Assembly (NCBI RefSeq): GCF_002155965.1
Contig: NZ_MUMH01000043.1
Coordinates: 1 to 64,000 of the forward strand
DNA from: Allokutzneria sp. NRRL B-24872
GTDB lineage: Bacteria; Actinomycetota; Actinomycetes; Mycobacteriales; Pseudonocardiaceae
Reading direction: 5' to 3'
Length of the DNA stretch: 64,000 bases
In this document: positions 30,900 to 40,674 of the stretch, piece by piece
Layout of the letters: each line of letters begins with the position of its first letter
How positions within the stretch are numbered: position 1 is the first letter of the stretch
The notes under the pieces: generated by a model
Told to the model about the DNA's origin: nothing
Seen by the model: only the letters and a program-made list of their open reading frames with translations
Database searches by the model: none
Position numbers and translations under genes: made by a program

Positions 30900-31484
30900 A
30901 TGGTCGGCACGGACGAGCTGGCGCTGGTGGTCGGGCTCGGCAACCCGGGACCGGGCTACGCGGGCAACCGGCACAACATCGGTTTCCTGGTGCTCGACGA
31001 GCTGGCCGGGCGGATCGGCGGCAAGTTCAAGTCGCACAAGGCGGGCGCCGAGGTGCTGGAGGGCAGGCTCGCCGGCAGCCGGGTCGTGCTCGCCAAGCCG
31101 CGCTCGTACATGAACCTCTCCGGCGGGGCCACCGCGGGCGCCGCGCGCTTCTACAAGGCCGAGCCGGGCGCGATCGTGGTCGTGCACGACGAGCTCGACC
31201 TGCCGTTCGGCCAGGTGCGGCTCAAGCTCGGTGGCGGCGAGAACGGCCACAACGGGCTGCGCAGCATCTCCAAGTCGTTGGGCACCAAGGACTACCTGCG
31301 CGTGCGGTTCGGCATCGGCCGCCCTCCCGGTCGCCAGGACCCGGCGGACTACGTGCTCAAGGACTTCTCCAGCACCGAGCGCAAGGAGCTGGCCTTCGCC
31401 ATCGACCTCTGCGCCGACGCCGTCGAGGGCCTGGTCTCCCAGGGCCTGGAACTGGCCCAGAACAAGTTCCACCCGTTGTCCTGA
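30900..31484 (+). CDS. pth: Peptidyl-tRNA hydrolase
   Basis: A 194-residue enzyme that releases peptides from peptidyl-tRNA. Conserved features are [19 protein letters not shown] with the catalytic His, [10 protein letters not shown], and [16 protein letters not shown]. The start is ATG 30900, with GGGAAG nearby; an in-frame TTG at 30891 is less likely. The stop lies 3 bases from the convergent exonuclease gene. Confidence 0.96.
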   Translation: MVGTDELALVVGLGNPGPGYAGNRHNIGFLVLDELAGRIGGKFKSHKAGAEVLEGRLAGSRVVLAKPRSYMNLSGGATAGAARFYKAEPGAIVVVHDELDLPFGQVRLKLGGGENGHNGLRSISKSLGTKDYLRVRFGIGRPPGRQDPADYVLKDFSSTERKELAFAIDLCADAVEGLVSQGLELAQNKFHPLS

Positions 31485-31487
31485 GGG

Positions 31488-32045
31488 CTAGCCGCGCGAG
31501 GGGCGGAGCAGGCCCGCGAGCAGGGCGGCGATGTTCCACGCGTCGTCGACGCCGCGGTGGTGGGTGCCCTCCAGGGCCAGGCCCGCGAGTCCGATCGCGC
31601 GGTCCATGCCCACCTCGCTCTTCAGGTTGTGCGCCAGGGCGAAGAGCGTCTTCACGTTGATGTGCCGAGGCCCGAACGGGTACTTCGCGCCGGTGGACTC
31701 GCACTGCCGGTGGAACTGCTTGCGGTCGTAGTCCCCGTAGCTCGCCCACACGAGCCCCTGGGCGCCGTACTCCTCGCGCAGCACAGCGCAGGCGTCCACA
31801 AAGGACAGTCCACTTGCGACGTCGTCGGCGGTGAGCGTGGTCAGCTCCGTGCAGAAGGCGCTGACCTCGGAGTGCTCGGGCCGCACGAGGATCGCCCTGC
31901 GCTCACCGCGTTCGAGCGTCGCGGTGTCGAGCACGCAGAGCCCGATCTCGATGATCTCGTTGACCTGACCGGGAGGCGGCGCGCCCGCCCAGCACGTCGC
32001 TTCGACGTCCACGACCAGCACGCGCGCCAGGCTTCGCTTCCCCAT
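31488..32045 (-). CDS. DEDDh 3'-5' exonuclease
   Basis: A 185-residue exonuclease of the ERI1/KapD-like branch. The metal ligands lie in VDVEATCW (Asp and Glu), SYGDYD, and HHRGVDDAWN (His and Asp). The family shortens the 3' ends of RNA or DNA; the substrate here is unknown. It resembles 'exonuclease RNase T/DNA polymerase III' type proteins found as single-domain genes in actinobacteria. The start is ATG 32045. Confidence 0.85.
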   Translation of the reverse strand: MGKRSLARVLVVDVEATCWAGAPPPGQVNEIIEIGLCVLDTATLERGERRAILVRPEHSEVSAFCTELTTLTADDVASGLSFVDACAVLREEYGAQGLVWASYGDYDRKQFHRQCESTGAKYPFGPRHINVKTLFALAHNLKSEVGMDRAIGLAGLALEGTHHRGVDDAWNIAALLAGLLRPSRG

Positions 32046-32112
32046 GCGCCCATCCTCCTCCGCCCCGCCATCGCGTTTCGGCTCCGAAACGCGACGGCGG
32101 GGCGGCTGCGCG

Positions 32113-33753
32113 TCAGGAGGGGATGAACTTCCTGGCCTCGGTGCGGCGGAGCTTGCCCGACGGCGTCTTCGGCAGGGTGGCGGGCGGTAGGACGACCACG
32201 GCGGCGGGGCGGACTCCGACGGCGTCCATCACGCGAGCCGCGATCTCCTTGCTCATCGCGCTCTCGGCGGCGGCGTCGCCCGCGTGCTTGGACTCCACGG
32301 CGACGGCGAAGCGCTCGCGCCGCTGCCCCGCGTCGAGCCGGACGGCAACGGCGTTGCCCGCGCGCACACCTTCCACCGCACCCGCCGCGCGCTCCACGTC
32401 GGTCGGGTAGATGTTGCGGCCACCCATGATGATGACGTCCTTGCGGCGCCCGCAGACCACGACCTGGCCGTCGACGAGATAGCCCTCGTCGCCGGTGTTC
32501 AGCCAGCCCTCACTGTCCTTTGTGGCCAGTGGACCGTTCATGGTGAGGTAGCCGTCGGTCACCGCGTCGCCGCGGATGCGCAGCTCGCCGACCTCGCGCT
32601 CGCCGAGCACCCGGCCGCCCTCGCCGACCGCCTGCACCTCGAGGCCGGGCAGCGGCGGACCGAGCAACGGGAACTCGCGGGACTGCGCGCCTTCCGCTGC
32701 GGGAACGGCGATGTGCTTGTCCGCCAACGACTCCGCGTCCACCACATCGACGGCGAGCCCGGTGTCCAGCGGCGCGAAGGACACGCCGAGCGTCGCCTCG
32801 GCCATGCCGTAGGCGCTCACCATGCACTCCGGGCGCAGCCCGAATCGCGCTGCGGCGTCGGTGAATCCGCGCACCGAAGCGGGGTCGATCGGCTCGGCGC
32901 CGTTGAGCGCGAAGCGCAGCGTGGACAGGTCGATCGCGCCATCGTCCAAAGTGGACAGACGACGACCGGCGACCGCGTAGCCGAAGTTCGGCGCGGCGGT
33001 CACGGTGCCCTGGTAGGTGCTGATCATGTCCAGCCACATCAGCGGTCGCCCGACGAACTCCGCCGGCGATGCCTTGACCAGCTCGGCGCCGATGGTCATC
33101 GGCACGGTGAAGAAGCCGACCATGCCCATGTCGTGGAACAGCGGCAGCCAGGACACCAGCACGTCGCGCTCGGCGTCGATCTTCGCCGTCGTCACCATCG
33201 CCTGGATGTTGGCCCACAGCGCGCCGTGGCTGATCCGCACGGCCTTCGGGTCCGAGGTCGAGCCGCTGGTGAGCTGGAGCAGCGCCACGTCGTCCTCGCC
33301 GGTCCGCACCGGTTCGGCCAACGGCTCGGCGTGCGCGCGCAGCTCCTCGATCAACAAGAATTCGATGCCGTGCTGGCGCAAAGTGTCCGCCAGGGCGTCG
33401 AAGGGCGCGCCGAGCAGCACCCGCCGGGCGCCGATCATGCCGAGCACCTTGAGCGTGTCCTCGGCCCACACGGCCAGATCGGTCCTGGGCGTCGGCTGGT
33501 GCAGCATGGTCACGCTGCCCCCGGCCAGCCAGCTCGCCTGCACGGCGGCGGCGATCGGCGCGGGATCGGCGGCGAGCACGGCGAGGGAGTCTCCCCTGCG
33601 CACGCCCGCTGCGACGAGGGCGGCTGCGGCCCTGCTGGCTTCTTCGTGCACCTCTCCCCAGGTTCTGCGCTGGGGGGCGGCGGGAACGCCGGTGACCAGG
33701 CCGCGGTCGGTCGACCGCGCCCTGCTCACCAGTGCGTCGATGAACTGGCTCAT
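32113..33753 (-). CDS. Fatty-acyl-AMP ligase / acyl-CoA synthetase family (ANL superfamily)
   Basis: A 546-residue adenylate-forming enzyme. The ATP-binding loop LTSGSTSDPKAV, the AYGMAEAT motif, NTGDEGYLVDGQVVVCGR and the C-terminal catalytic Lys in PKTPSGKLRRTE are all present. The sequence looks closer to fatty-acyl-AMP ligases (FAAL/FadD32-like) than to CoA ligases, which would activate fatty acids as acyl adenylates for a carrier protein. No polyketide synthase or carrier protein gene is next to it, so the acceptor is unknown. The start is ATG 33753. Confidence 0.8.
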   Translation of the reverse strand: MSQFIDALVSRARSTDRGLVTGVPAAPQRRTWGEVHEEASRAAAALVAAGVRRGDSLAVLAADPAPIAAAVQASWLAGGSVTMLHQPTPRTDLAVWAEDTLKVLGMIGARRVLLGAPFDALADTLRQHGIEFLLIEELRAHAEPLAEPVRTGEDDVALLQLTSGSTSDPKAVRISHGALWANIQAMVTTAKIDAERDVLVSWLPLFHDMGMVGFFTVPMTIGAELVKASPAEFVGRPLMWLDMISTYQGTVTAAPNFGYAVAGRRLSTLDDGAIDLSTLRFALNGAEPIDPASVRGFTDAAARFGLRPECMVSAYGMAEATLGVSFAPLDTGLAVDVVDAESLADKHIAVPAAEGAQSREFPLLGPPLPGLEVQAVGEGGRVLGEREVGELRIRGDAVTDGYLTMNGPLATKDSEGWLNTGDEGYLVDGQVVVCGRRKDVIIMGGRNIYPTDVERAAGAVEGVRAGNAVAVRLDAGQRRERFAVAVESKHAGDAAAESAMSKEIAARVMDAVGVRPAAVVVLPPATLPKTPSGKLRRTEARKFIPS

Positions 33754-33801
33754 GGTTTCGGAGCCTAAGCCAGTCCGACGATCAGTGGACAGCGGTTCCG
33801 A

Positions 33802-35604
<1,803 letters not shown>

Positions 35605-35629
35605 CGATCCTCACATCGCAGTGGTCCAC

Positions 35630-35706
35630 CTGAATGACTCGTTCAGTCCGTTGACCGTGCTGAACGAGTCATTCAGCACGGTCAACCACATCAACGAGTC
35701 ATTCAG
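35630..35706. repeat. Cluster of CTGAATGACTCRTTCAG repeats with a 14-bp-stem hairpin
   Basis: CTGAATGACTCGTTCAG (35630-35646), its inverse CTGAACGAGTCATTCAG (35660-35676) and a third partial inverse (35690-35706) are packed together. The central unit extends to a hairpin with TTGACCGTGCTGAA and its complement (35651-35685). The cluster begins 10 bases after the ispE stop on the minus strand and so could end that transcript. Confidence 0.8.
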
Positions 35707-35716
35707 CACGAAAAGG

Positions 35717-36682
35717 TCAGGCGTGGACCTCGGGCGGGACGGGTCGCGGCGTGTCGTCGCCGCCGATCACCCGAGCCCCGTGCACCGGGCCCTGCGCCAC
35801 CCGAACGCTACGGCAGACGCCCGCGCCGGAGAGCTCCGCGGCCACCCGGACGGCGGCGTCGGCGGAGGAGCAGAGGAAGGCGCAGGTCGGGCCCGATCCG
35901 GAGACGATCCCGGCGAGCGCGCCCGCGTCCACCCCGGCGCGCAGCGTGCGGCGCAGGGAGGGCCGCAGCGAGACGGCGGCGGCCTGGAGGTCGTTGCCCA
36001 GCAGCAGCGCGAGCTGGCGGGGGTCGCCGGTGGCGAGGGCTTCGAGCACGGGCTCGACCGAGCCGACGCGGGGCGGGCGGCCCTCGGCGCGCAGCCGGTC
36101 CAGCTCGGCGAAGACGGTCGGGGTGGACAGGCCGCCCTTGTCGAGCGCGATCACCCAGTGGAAGGTGTGCCTGGTCAGCACGGGCACCAGCCGCTCGCCC
36201 CTACCGGCGCCGAGCGCGGTCCCGCCGTGCAGGCAGAACGGCACGTCGCTGCCGATGGTGGCGGCGATCTCCGAGAGCTCGTCCCTGCCGATCTCCATCC
36301 GCCACAGCGAGGCGGCGGCGACCAGCGCGGCGGCGGCGTCGGCGCTGCCGCCCGCCATCCCGCCCGCGACGGGGATGCCCTTGCGGATCACCACGCGCAC
36401 GCGGGGGTCGTCGGGGTCGCGGCCCGCGCGCTCGGCGAGCGCCTCGATGGCGCGCCACGCGAGGTTCGAGGCGTCGTCGGGCACCAGATCGGCGCCGTCA
36501 CCGACGACCTCGATGCCCGGCTCGTCGGCCTGGGCGACGGTCACCTCGTCGTTGAGCGAGAGGGACTGGAACACGGTCATCAGCTCGTGATAGCCGTCTT
36601 CGCGCAGGTCACCCACCGCGAGGTGGAGGTTCACCTTGGCGGGGGCGCGGACGGTCACAGGGGGCGGGACCACGGCAAGCAC
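35717..36682 (-). CDS. ispE: 4-diphosphocytidyl-2-C-methyl-D-erythritol kinase
   Basis: A 321-residue GHMP kinase of the MEP isoprenoid pathway. APAKVNLHL at the N-terminus, the ATP loop [17 protein letters not shown], and [10 protein letters not shown] in the third motif are diagnostic. The start is uncertain: GTG 36682 gives the longest form, but GTG 36673 and GTG 36658 are also possible, and none has a clear ribosome binding site. The location between rsmA and the ABC-F gene is normal, although metNIQ is inserted here between ispE and rsmA. Confidence 0.93.
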   Translation of the reverse strand: MLAVVPPPVTVRAPAKVNLHLAVGDLREDGYHELMTVFQSLSLNDEVTVAQADEPGIEVVGDGADLVPDDASNLAWRAIEALAERAGRDPDDPRVRVVIRKGIPVAGGMAGGSADAAAALVAAASLWRMEIGRDELSEIAATIGSDVPFCLHGGTALGAGRGERLVPVLTRHTFHWVIALDKGGLSTPTVFAELDRLRAEGRPPRVGSVEPVLEALATGDPRQLALLLGNDLQAAAVSLRPSLRRTLRAGVDAGALAGIVSGSGPTCAFLCSSADAAVRVAAELSGAGVCRSVRVAQGPVHGARVIGGDDTPRPVPPEVHA

Positions 36683-36730
36683 TCTGCCAGCCTACGGCCC
36701 CGCGCCCGCTGCTCACGTCTTCACCGATTT

Positions 36731-37546
36731 TCAGGCGGGGATCACACCGCCCGGGAAGGTCTTGCCGATGAACTCGCGCACCTGCTGCGAGCGCAGCAGC
36801 TCCGCCAGCGCCTTGATCCGCTTGTCCTCGGCCAGCTCCGGCCGGGTGACCAGCAGGTTGGCGTAGGCGTTGCCCTCGGCCTTCTCCACCACGAGCGCGG
36901 TCTTCAGGTCGAGCTTGGCCTCCAGCTGGTAGTTGCCGTTGACCACGGCGGCGTCGGCGTCGTCCAGGCTGCGCGGCAGCTGGGCGGCCTCGGTCTCCAG
37001 CAGCTGCACCCGCTTGGGGTTCTCGGCCACGTCCTGCTTGGTGGCCTTGGCCTCGGTGCCCGGCTTGAGCTTGATCAGGCCGGTCGAGGCGAGCAGGTTC
37101 AGCGAGCGGGAGAGGTTGCTCGGGTCGTTGGGCAGCGCGACCTTGGCGCCCTGCGGCAACTCGTCGACCTTCTTGACCTTCTTGGAGAACACCGCGAGCG
37201 GCTCCACGTGCACAGGGGCCACGGACTGGAGCTTGATGTTGCGCGCGCCGGTGAACTCCTCCAGGTAGGGCTTGTGCTGGAAGTAGTTGGCCTCCAGCTG
37301 GCCCTCGGCGAGCGCGGTGTTCGGCGTGACGTAGTCGTTGATCTCGACGACGTCGACCTTGATGCCCTTGTCCTTGGCCAGGTTGTCCGCGACGTAGCGC
37401 AGGATCTCGGCGTGCGGGACGGGGCTCACGCCGACGCGGATCGCGGCGTTGGGGTCCTTGGCGGGGTCAGCGCCACCGCAGGCGGCCAGGACGAGGGCGC
37501 TGGCGGTGACGACTGCGGCGGCGGCGAGCGTGCGGATACGACGCAT
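36731..37546 (-). CDS. metQ: Methionine ABC transporter substrate-binding lipoprotein MetQ
   Basis: A 271-residue lipoprotein of the NlpA/MetQ family. The lipobox VLAACGG anchors it at Cys23. The family motif RVGVSPVPHAEILRYV and NYFQHKPYLEEF follow. It delivers methionine to MetNI. It is the last gene of the metN-metI-metQ operon, 33 bases after metI, and falls under the SAM riboswitch upstream of metN. Confidence 0.95.
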   Translation of the reverse strand: MRRIRTLAAAAVVTASALVLAACGGADPAKDPNAAIRVGVSPVPHAEILRYVADNLAKDKGIKVDVVEINDYVTPNTALAEGQLEANYFQHKPYLEEFTGARNIKLQSVAPVHVEPLAVFSKKVKKVDELPQGAKVALPNDPSNLSRSLNLLASTGLIKLKPGTEAKATKQDVAENPKRVQLLETEAAQLPRSLDDADAAVVNGNYQLEAKLDLKTALVVEKAEGNAYANLLVTRPELAEDKRIKALAELLRSQQVREFIGKTFPGGVIPA

Positions 37547-37579
37547 GGGAGTTCGGTGTCCTTAAGGAGAAGAAGAGGC

Positions 37580-38263
37580 TCAGGCGGTGACCCGGCGGCG
37601 GCGGTCGATGCCGCGCGAGCCGAGGTCGAAGAGGAACTGCACGAGGCGGGCGAAGACGCCGAGCACCACGACGGTGCTGATCAGCACCTTGGTGTCGAAG
37701 CGCTGGTAGCCGTAGCGGATCGCGAGGTCACCGAGACCACCGCCGCCGACGACGCCCGCCATGGCGGAGTAGCCGATCAGCGCGATCACGGTGACGCCGA
37801 TCCCGGCGACGAGCGCGGGCGCGGCCTCGCGGAGCAGCACGCCCCGCACGATGTGCGGTTTGGTGGCCCCGGTGGTGATCGCGGCCTCCACGACGGAGGT
37901 GTCCACCTCGCGCAGCGCGCCTTCGACGAGCCGGGCGAGGAACGGGATCGCGCCGACCGTCAGCGGGACCACGGCGGCGGTGCTGCCGAGCGTGGTGCCG
38001 ACGATCGAGCGCGTCACCGGGAGCAACGCGATCAGCAGGATCACGAACGGCAGTGACCTGCCGATGTCCACGACGAAGTTGAGCACCCGGTAGGTCAGCG
38101 CCTGCGGGCGCAGTCCTCCCGGCGAGGTGACGTGCAGCAGCACGCCCAGCGGCAGGCCGCCGATCAACGCGAACACGGCGGAGAGGACCACCATGTACAG
38201 CGTCTCCCACCCCGTTTCCGCGAGCAGCTCAAAAACGGTGGACCAGGGTGTTTCGGTTCTCAC
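37580..38263 (-). CDS. metI: Methionine ABC transporter permease MetI
   Basis: A 227-residue membrane permease with about five helices. The EAA loop (LREAAPALVAGIGVTVIALIG, cited in part as EAAPALVAG) couples it to the ATPase MetN. The start GTG 38263 overlaps the metN stop (GTGA); the frame is open slightly further up, but that part lies within metN. It carries methionine inward together with MetQ. Confidence 0.94.
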   Translation of the reverse strand: MRTETPWSTVFELLAETGWETLYMVVLSAVFALIGGLPLGVLLHVTSPGGLRPQALTYRVLNFVVDIGRSLPFVILLIALLPVTRSIVGTTLGSTAAVVPLTVGAIPFLARLVEGALREVDTSVVEAAITTGATKPHIVRGVLLREAAPALVAGIGVTVIALIGYSAMAGVVGGGGLGDLAIRYGYQRFDTKVLISTVVVLGVFARLVQFLFDLGSRGIDRRRRVTA

Positions 38264-39273
38264 GCAGCAGTCCCCGCAACCAGGGTGGGCTTGTGGCGGA
38301 CGACGGCGCCGCGCTCGCCGATCCACTTGAGGGCGGCGTCGGCCCGCTCGCCGTTGAGCGCGATGCGGAAGCGGGCGACGGGGGTGTCGTTGAGCCGGGT
38401 CATGCCGCCGCCGAGCAGCGAGAGCTCGACGTCGTGGCGGCTGGCGGCCTCCGGCAGCAGCGCGCCGACCGCGGCGAAGCCGACCAGCACCACGTCGGCG
38501 ACGCGGTCGTGCTGGGCGGTGTGCTGCTGGGAGACCTGGTCCAGCTCGGGCAGCAGCGCCGAGGCGGTGCGGCTGCCGGGCTCGGAGATCAGGTCGAGGA
38601 CCTTGCCGTTCTCCACGACGCGACCGTGCTCCAGCACGGCGATGTCGTCGCAGATCCGGCGGACCACGGCCATGTCGTGGGTGACAACCAGGACGGTGAG
38701 GCCCAGCTCGGAGCGCACGCGGTCGAGCACGGTCAGCACGGAACCGGTGGTCTCCGGGTCCAGCGCTGAGGTCGGCTCGTCGGCCAGCAGCACCGAGGGG
38801 CTCGCGGCGAGCGCGCGGGCGATGGCAACGCGCTGCCGCTGGCCACCGGAGAGCTGGTCGGGGTAGTTCGCCGCTTTGTCAGACAGGCCAACGAGTTCCA
38901 GCAGTTCGGCCACCCGCTGCTTGCGCTGCGGTCCGGGAACCTTCGCGGCCTCAAGGGGAAGCGCGATGTTGCCAGCCGCGGTGCGTTGGCGCAGCAGGGA
39001 ATCCGTCTGCGGGACGACGCCGATCTGCCTGCGGGCCGCGCGCAGCGAGGCACCGGAGAGGCTGACCAGGTCCGTGCCGTCCACCCGGATCGAGCCGGAG
39101 TCCGGCTGCTCCAGCAGCGCGATGCAGCGCGCCAGGGTCGACTTGCCGGCACCGCTGGTGCCGACGACGCCGAGGATCGTGCCGGCGGGAACCTCCAGGG
39201 AGACGCCGTCCAGCGCGCGGACCTCGCCCCCCTTTCCGGGAAAGCTCTTGGTCAGGTTCTCAACAGTGATCAC
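38260..39273 (-). CDS. metN: Methionine ABC transporter ATPase MetN
   Basis: A 337-residue ATPase. Walker A GTSGAGKST, signature LSGGQRQR and Walker B VLLADEPTSALD are intact. A C-terminal ACT-like NIL domain (about 255-337) senses methionine and inhibits transport, as in other MetN proteins. The start GTG 39273 has GGAG 7 bases upstream; an upstream open frame is rejected. It is preceded by two hairpins, a leader peptide and a riboswitch. Confidence 0.95.
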   Translation of the reverse strand: MITVENLTKSFPGKGGEVRALDGVSLEVPAGTILGVVGTSGAGKSTLARCIALLEQPDSGSIRVDGTDLVSLSGASLRAARRQIGVVPQTDSLLRQRTAAGNIALPLEAAKVPGPQRKQRVAELLELVGLSDKAANYPDQLSGGQRQRVAIARALAASPSVLLADEPTSALDPETTGSVLTVLDRVRSELGLTVLVVTHDMAVVRRICDDIAVLEHGRVVENGKVLDLISEPGSRTASALLPELDQVSQQHTAQHDRVADVVLVGFAAVGALLPEAASRHDVELSLLGGGMTRLNDTPVARFRIALNGERADAALKWIGERGAVVRHKPTLVAGTAA

Positions 39274-39292
39274 GATATGACTCCATGGCACG

Positions 39293-39340
39293 GCTGCCGC
39301 TCGTGGCGGCAGCGCTCCGAGACCGTCCACAGTGGACGGT
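39293..39340 (-). promoter_or_regulatory. Two hairpins between the leader peptide and metN
   Basis: CCGTCCACAGTGGACGG (39324-39340) and GCTGCCGC...GCGGCAGC (39293-39313) can both fold in the transcript. Neither is followed by a T run. They could act as an attenuator with leader translation, or only space the messages. Confidence 0.45.
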
Positions 39341-39365
39341 TAAGGGGGTGGGGTGTGCGGTGTGG

Positions 39366-39479
39366 TCAGGCGGCGGCGCGGAATGCGCGGCGACAACCAC
39401 TCACCGTGCGGAGGCACTGGTCGACACAGCGTCGACGGACCAGGTTGGGTCGACGCGCGGACATCGGCTGGCGAGACAT
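39366..39479 (-). CDS. Cys/Arg-rich leader peptide upstream of metN (37 aa)
   Basis: A 37-codon open frame between the riboswitch and metN. GGAG lies 5 bases before its ATG (39479). The peptide has ten Arg and three Cys (residues 18, 22 and 29) in the pattern LVRRRCVDQCLRTVSGCRR. This resembles the short actinobacterial 'putative leader peptides' (often with RRHVDL and a C-terminal Cys) found before sulfur genes. Such peptides are thought to sense cysteine supply or arrest the ribosome. Not previously tied to this operon, as far as can be judged here. Expression itself is inferred. Confidence 0.65.
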   Translation of the reverse strand: MSRQPMSARRPNLVRRRCVDQCLRTVSGCRRAFRAAA

Positions 39480-39486
39480 GAGGACT

Positions 39487-39571
39487 CCATCGGTCCTGGC
39501 GTTAGCACCTGCCCGTTTCCGGGTGGTTGCTGCGGCGTCGCTGAGCCAGGTCTCTCGGCCGCTCGGGATGG
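39487..39571 (-). promoter_or_regulatory. SAM riboswitch (SAM-I/SAM-IV superfamily) controlling metNIQ
   Basis: The minus strand shows P1 CCATC/GATGG and P2 GCGGC/GCCGC. It then has the core AGCAACC (39535-39540 region), a P3 hairpin CCCG-GAAA-CGGG, and the hallmark GGTGCTAAC (39501-39509). The kink-turn-like GAGAGACCTGGCTC lies in P2. The usual P4 of SAM-I is absent or very short. Such RNAs bind S-adenosylmethionine and lower expression of methionine genes. A TACTGT -10-like box lies upstream at 39582-39587. Confidence 0.85.
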
Positions 39572-39721
39572 ATTGCTGCGAACAGTAGAACCGACGATGA
39601 CGGACAGAGGCAAGTCGTTTCGGGTCTCAAACCGTGGATCGTTCGGCACGTCACACTCATGGCCGAATGCGCAGGTGAACGCCCCGGGAACGTGAACTAT
39701 TCCCGAATGGTGATACCAGTC

Positions 39722-40588
39722 TCAGAGCGAGGTACGGGCCTGCGCGATGCGCGCGAAGTCCGCGACGTCCAACTGCTCCCCGCGCGTCGAGGGGTCGATG
39801 CCCGCCGCGACCAGACACTGCTCCGCGAGCGCCGCCGAGCCCGCCCAGCCAGCGAGCGCGGCCCGCAACGTCTTGCGCCGCTGCGCGAAAGCCGCGTCCA
39901 CCAACGAGAAAACAGCCTGGCGGTCCACTGTGGACGGTTCTTCGCGGCGGACGAAGGACACCAGCGCCGAGTCAACGTTGGGCACCGGCCAGAACACCGC
40001 GCGCGGCACCGGTCCGGCCCTGCGCACATCGGCGTACCAGGCGGCCTTGACGCTGGGCACTCCGTAGATCTTGCTGCCGGAGCGCGCCGCGAGGCGGTCG
40101 GCGACCTCCGCCTGGACCATGACGAGCCCGCGCTTCAACGACGGCAGCTCGGCCAGCAGGTGCAGCACCACGGGGACGGAGACGTTGTACGGCAGGTTCG
40201 CCACGAGCGCGGTCGGCGGCTGCGGGAAGTCCGCGGCGGTGACCCGCATGCCGTCGGCGGGCAGGACGGTCAGCCGGTCCGCGTGGGCGGGAGCCTGCTC
40301 GGTGGCGGTCTGCTCGAGGCGGGCGGCGAGCACGGGATCGATCTCCACCGCCACCACGGCCTTGCAGGCGTCCAGCAGCGCCAGCGTCAGCGAGCCGAGC
40401 CCCGGGCCGATCTCCAGCGCGACATCGTCCTCGGTGAGGTTGGCGCCGTTGACGATCCGCCGCACGGTGTTCGGGTCGTGCACGAAGTTCTGGCCCAGCT
40501 TCTTGGTCGGCCGAACCCCCAGCTCCCCGGCCAGCCGCCGCACATCGGCGGGCCCGAGCAGCCGCACATCCCCTACCCGCTCATCCAC
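39722..40588 (-). CDS. rsmA: 16S rRNA (adenine-N6,N6) dimethyltransferase RsmA/KsgA
   Basis: A 288-residue methyltransferase that dimethylates A1518 and A1519 of 16S rRNA (E. coli numbering). [26 protein letters not shown] and the NLPYNVS catalytic motif are all present. The start is GTG 40588. It follows rpfB at 86 bases, an order standard in actinobacteria. Confidence 0.96.
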   Translation of the reverse strand: MDERVGDVRLLGPADVRRLAGELGVRPTKKLGQNFVHDPNTVRRIVNGANLTEDDVALEIGPGLGSLTLALLDACKAVVAVEIDPVLAARLEQTATEQAPAHADRLTVLPADGMRVTAADFPQPPTALVANLPYNVSVPVVLHLLAELPSLKRGLVMVQAEVADRLAARSGSKIYGVPSVKAAWYADVRRAGPVPRAVFWPVPNVDSALVSFVRREEPSTVDRQAVFSLVDAAFAQRRKTLRAALAGWAGSAALAEQCLVAAGIDPSTRGEQLDVADFARIAQARTSL

Positions 40589-40629
40589 ACCCGAACCCTA
40601 GCCGCTCACCCCGACCGCCCCGTTGCGCC

Positions 40630-40646
40630 CTGAATGACTCATTCAG
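40630..40646. repeat. Palindrome CTGAATGACTCATTCAG after rpfB
   Basis: A perfect 17-base odd palindrome (8-bp arms), 28 bases past the rpfB stop on the minus strand. The same unit occurs at 35630-35706, and a related form at 9494-9548. Confidence 0.75.
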
Positions 40647-40674
40647 CACCGAAGGCGTTGACGGTGGCGAGGGG

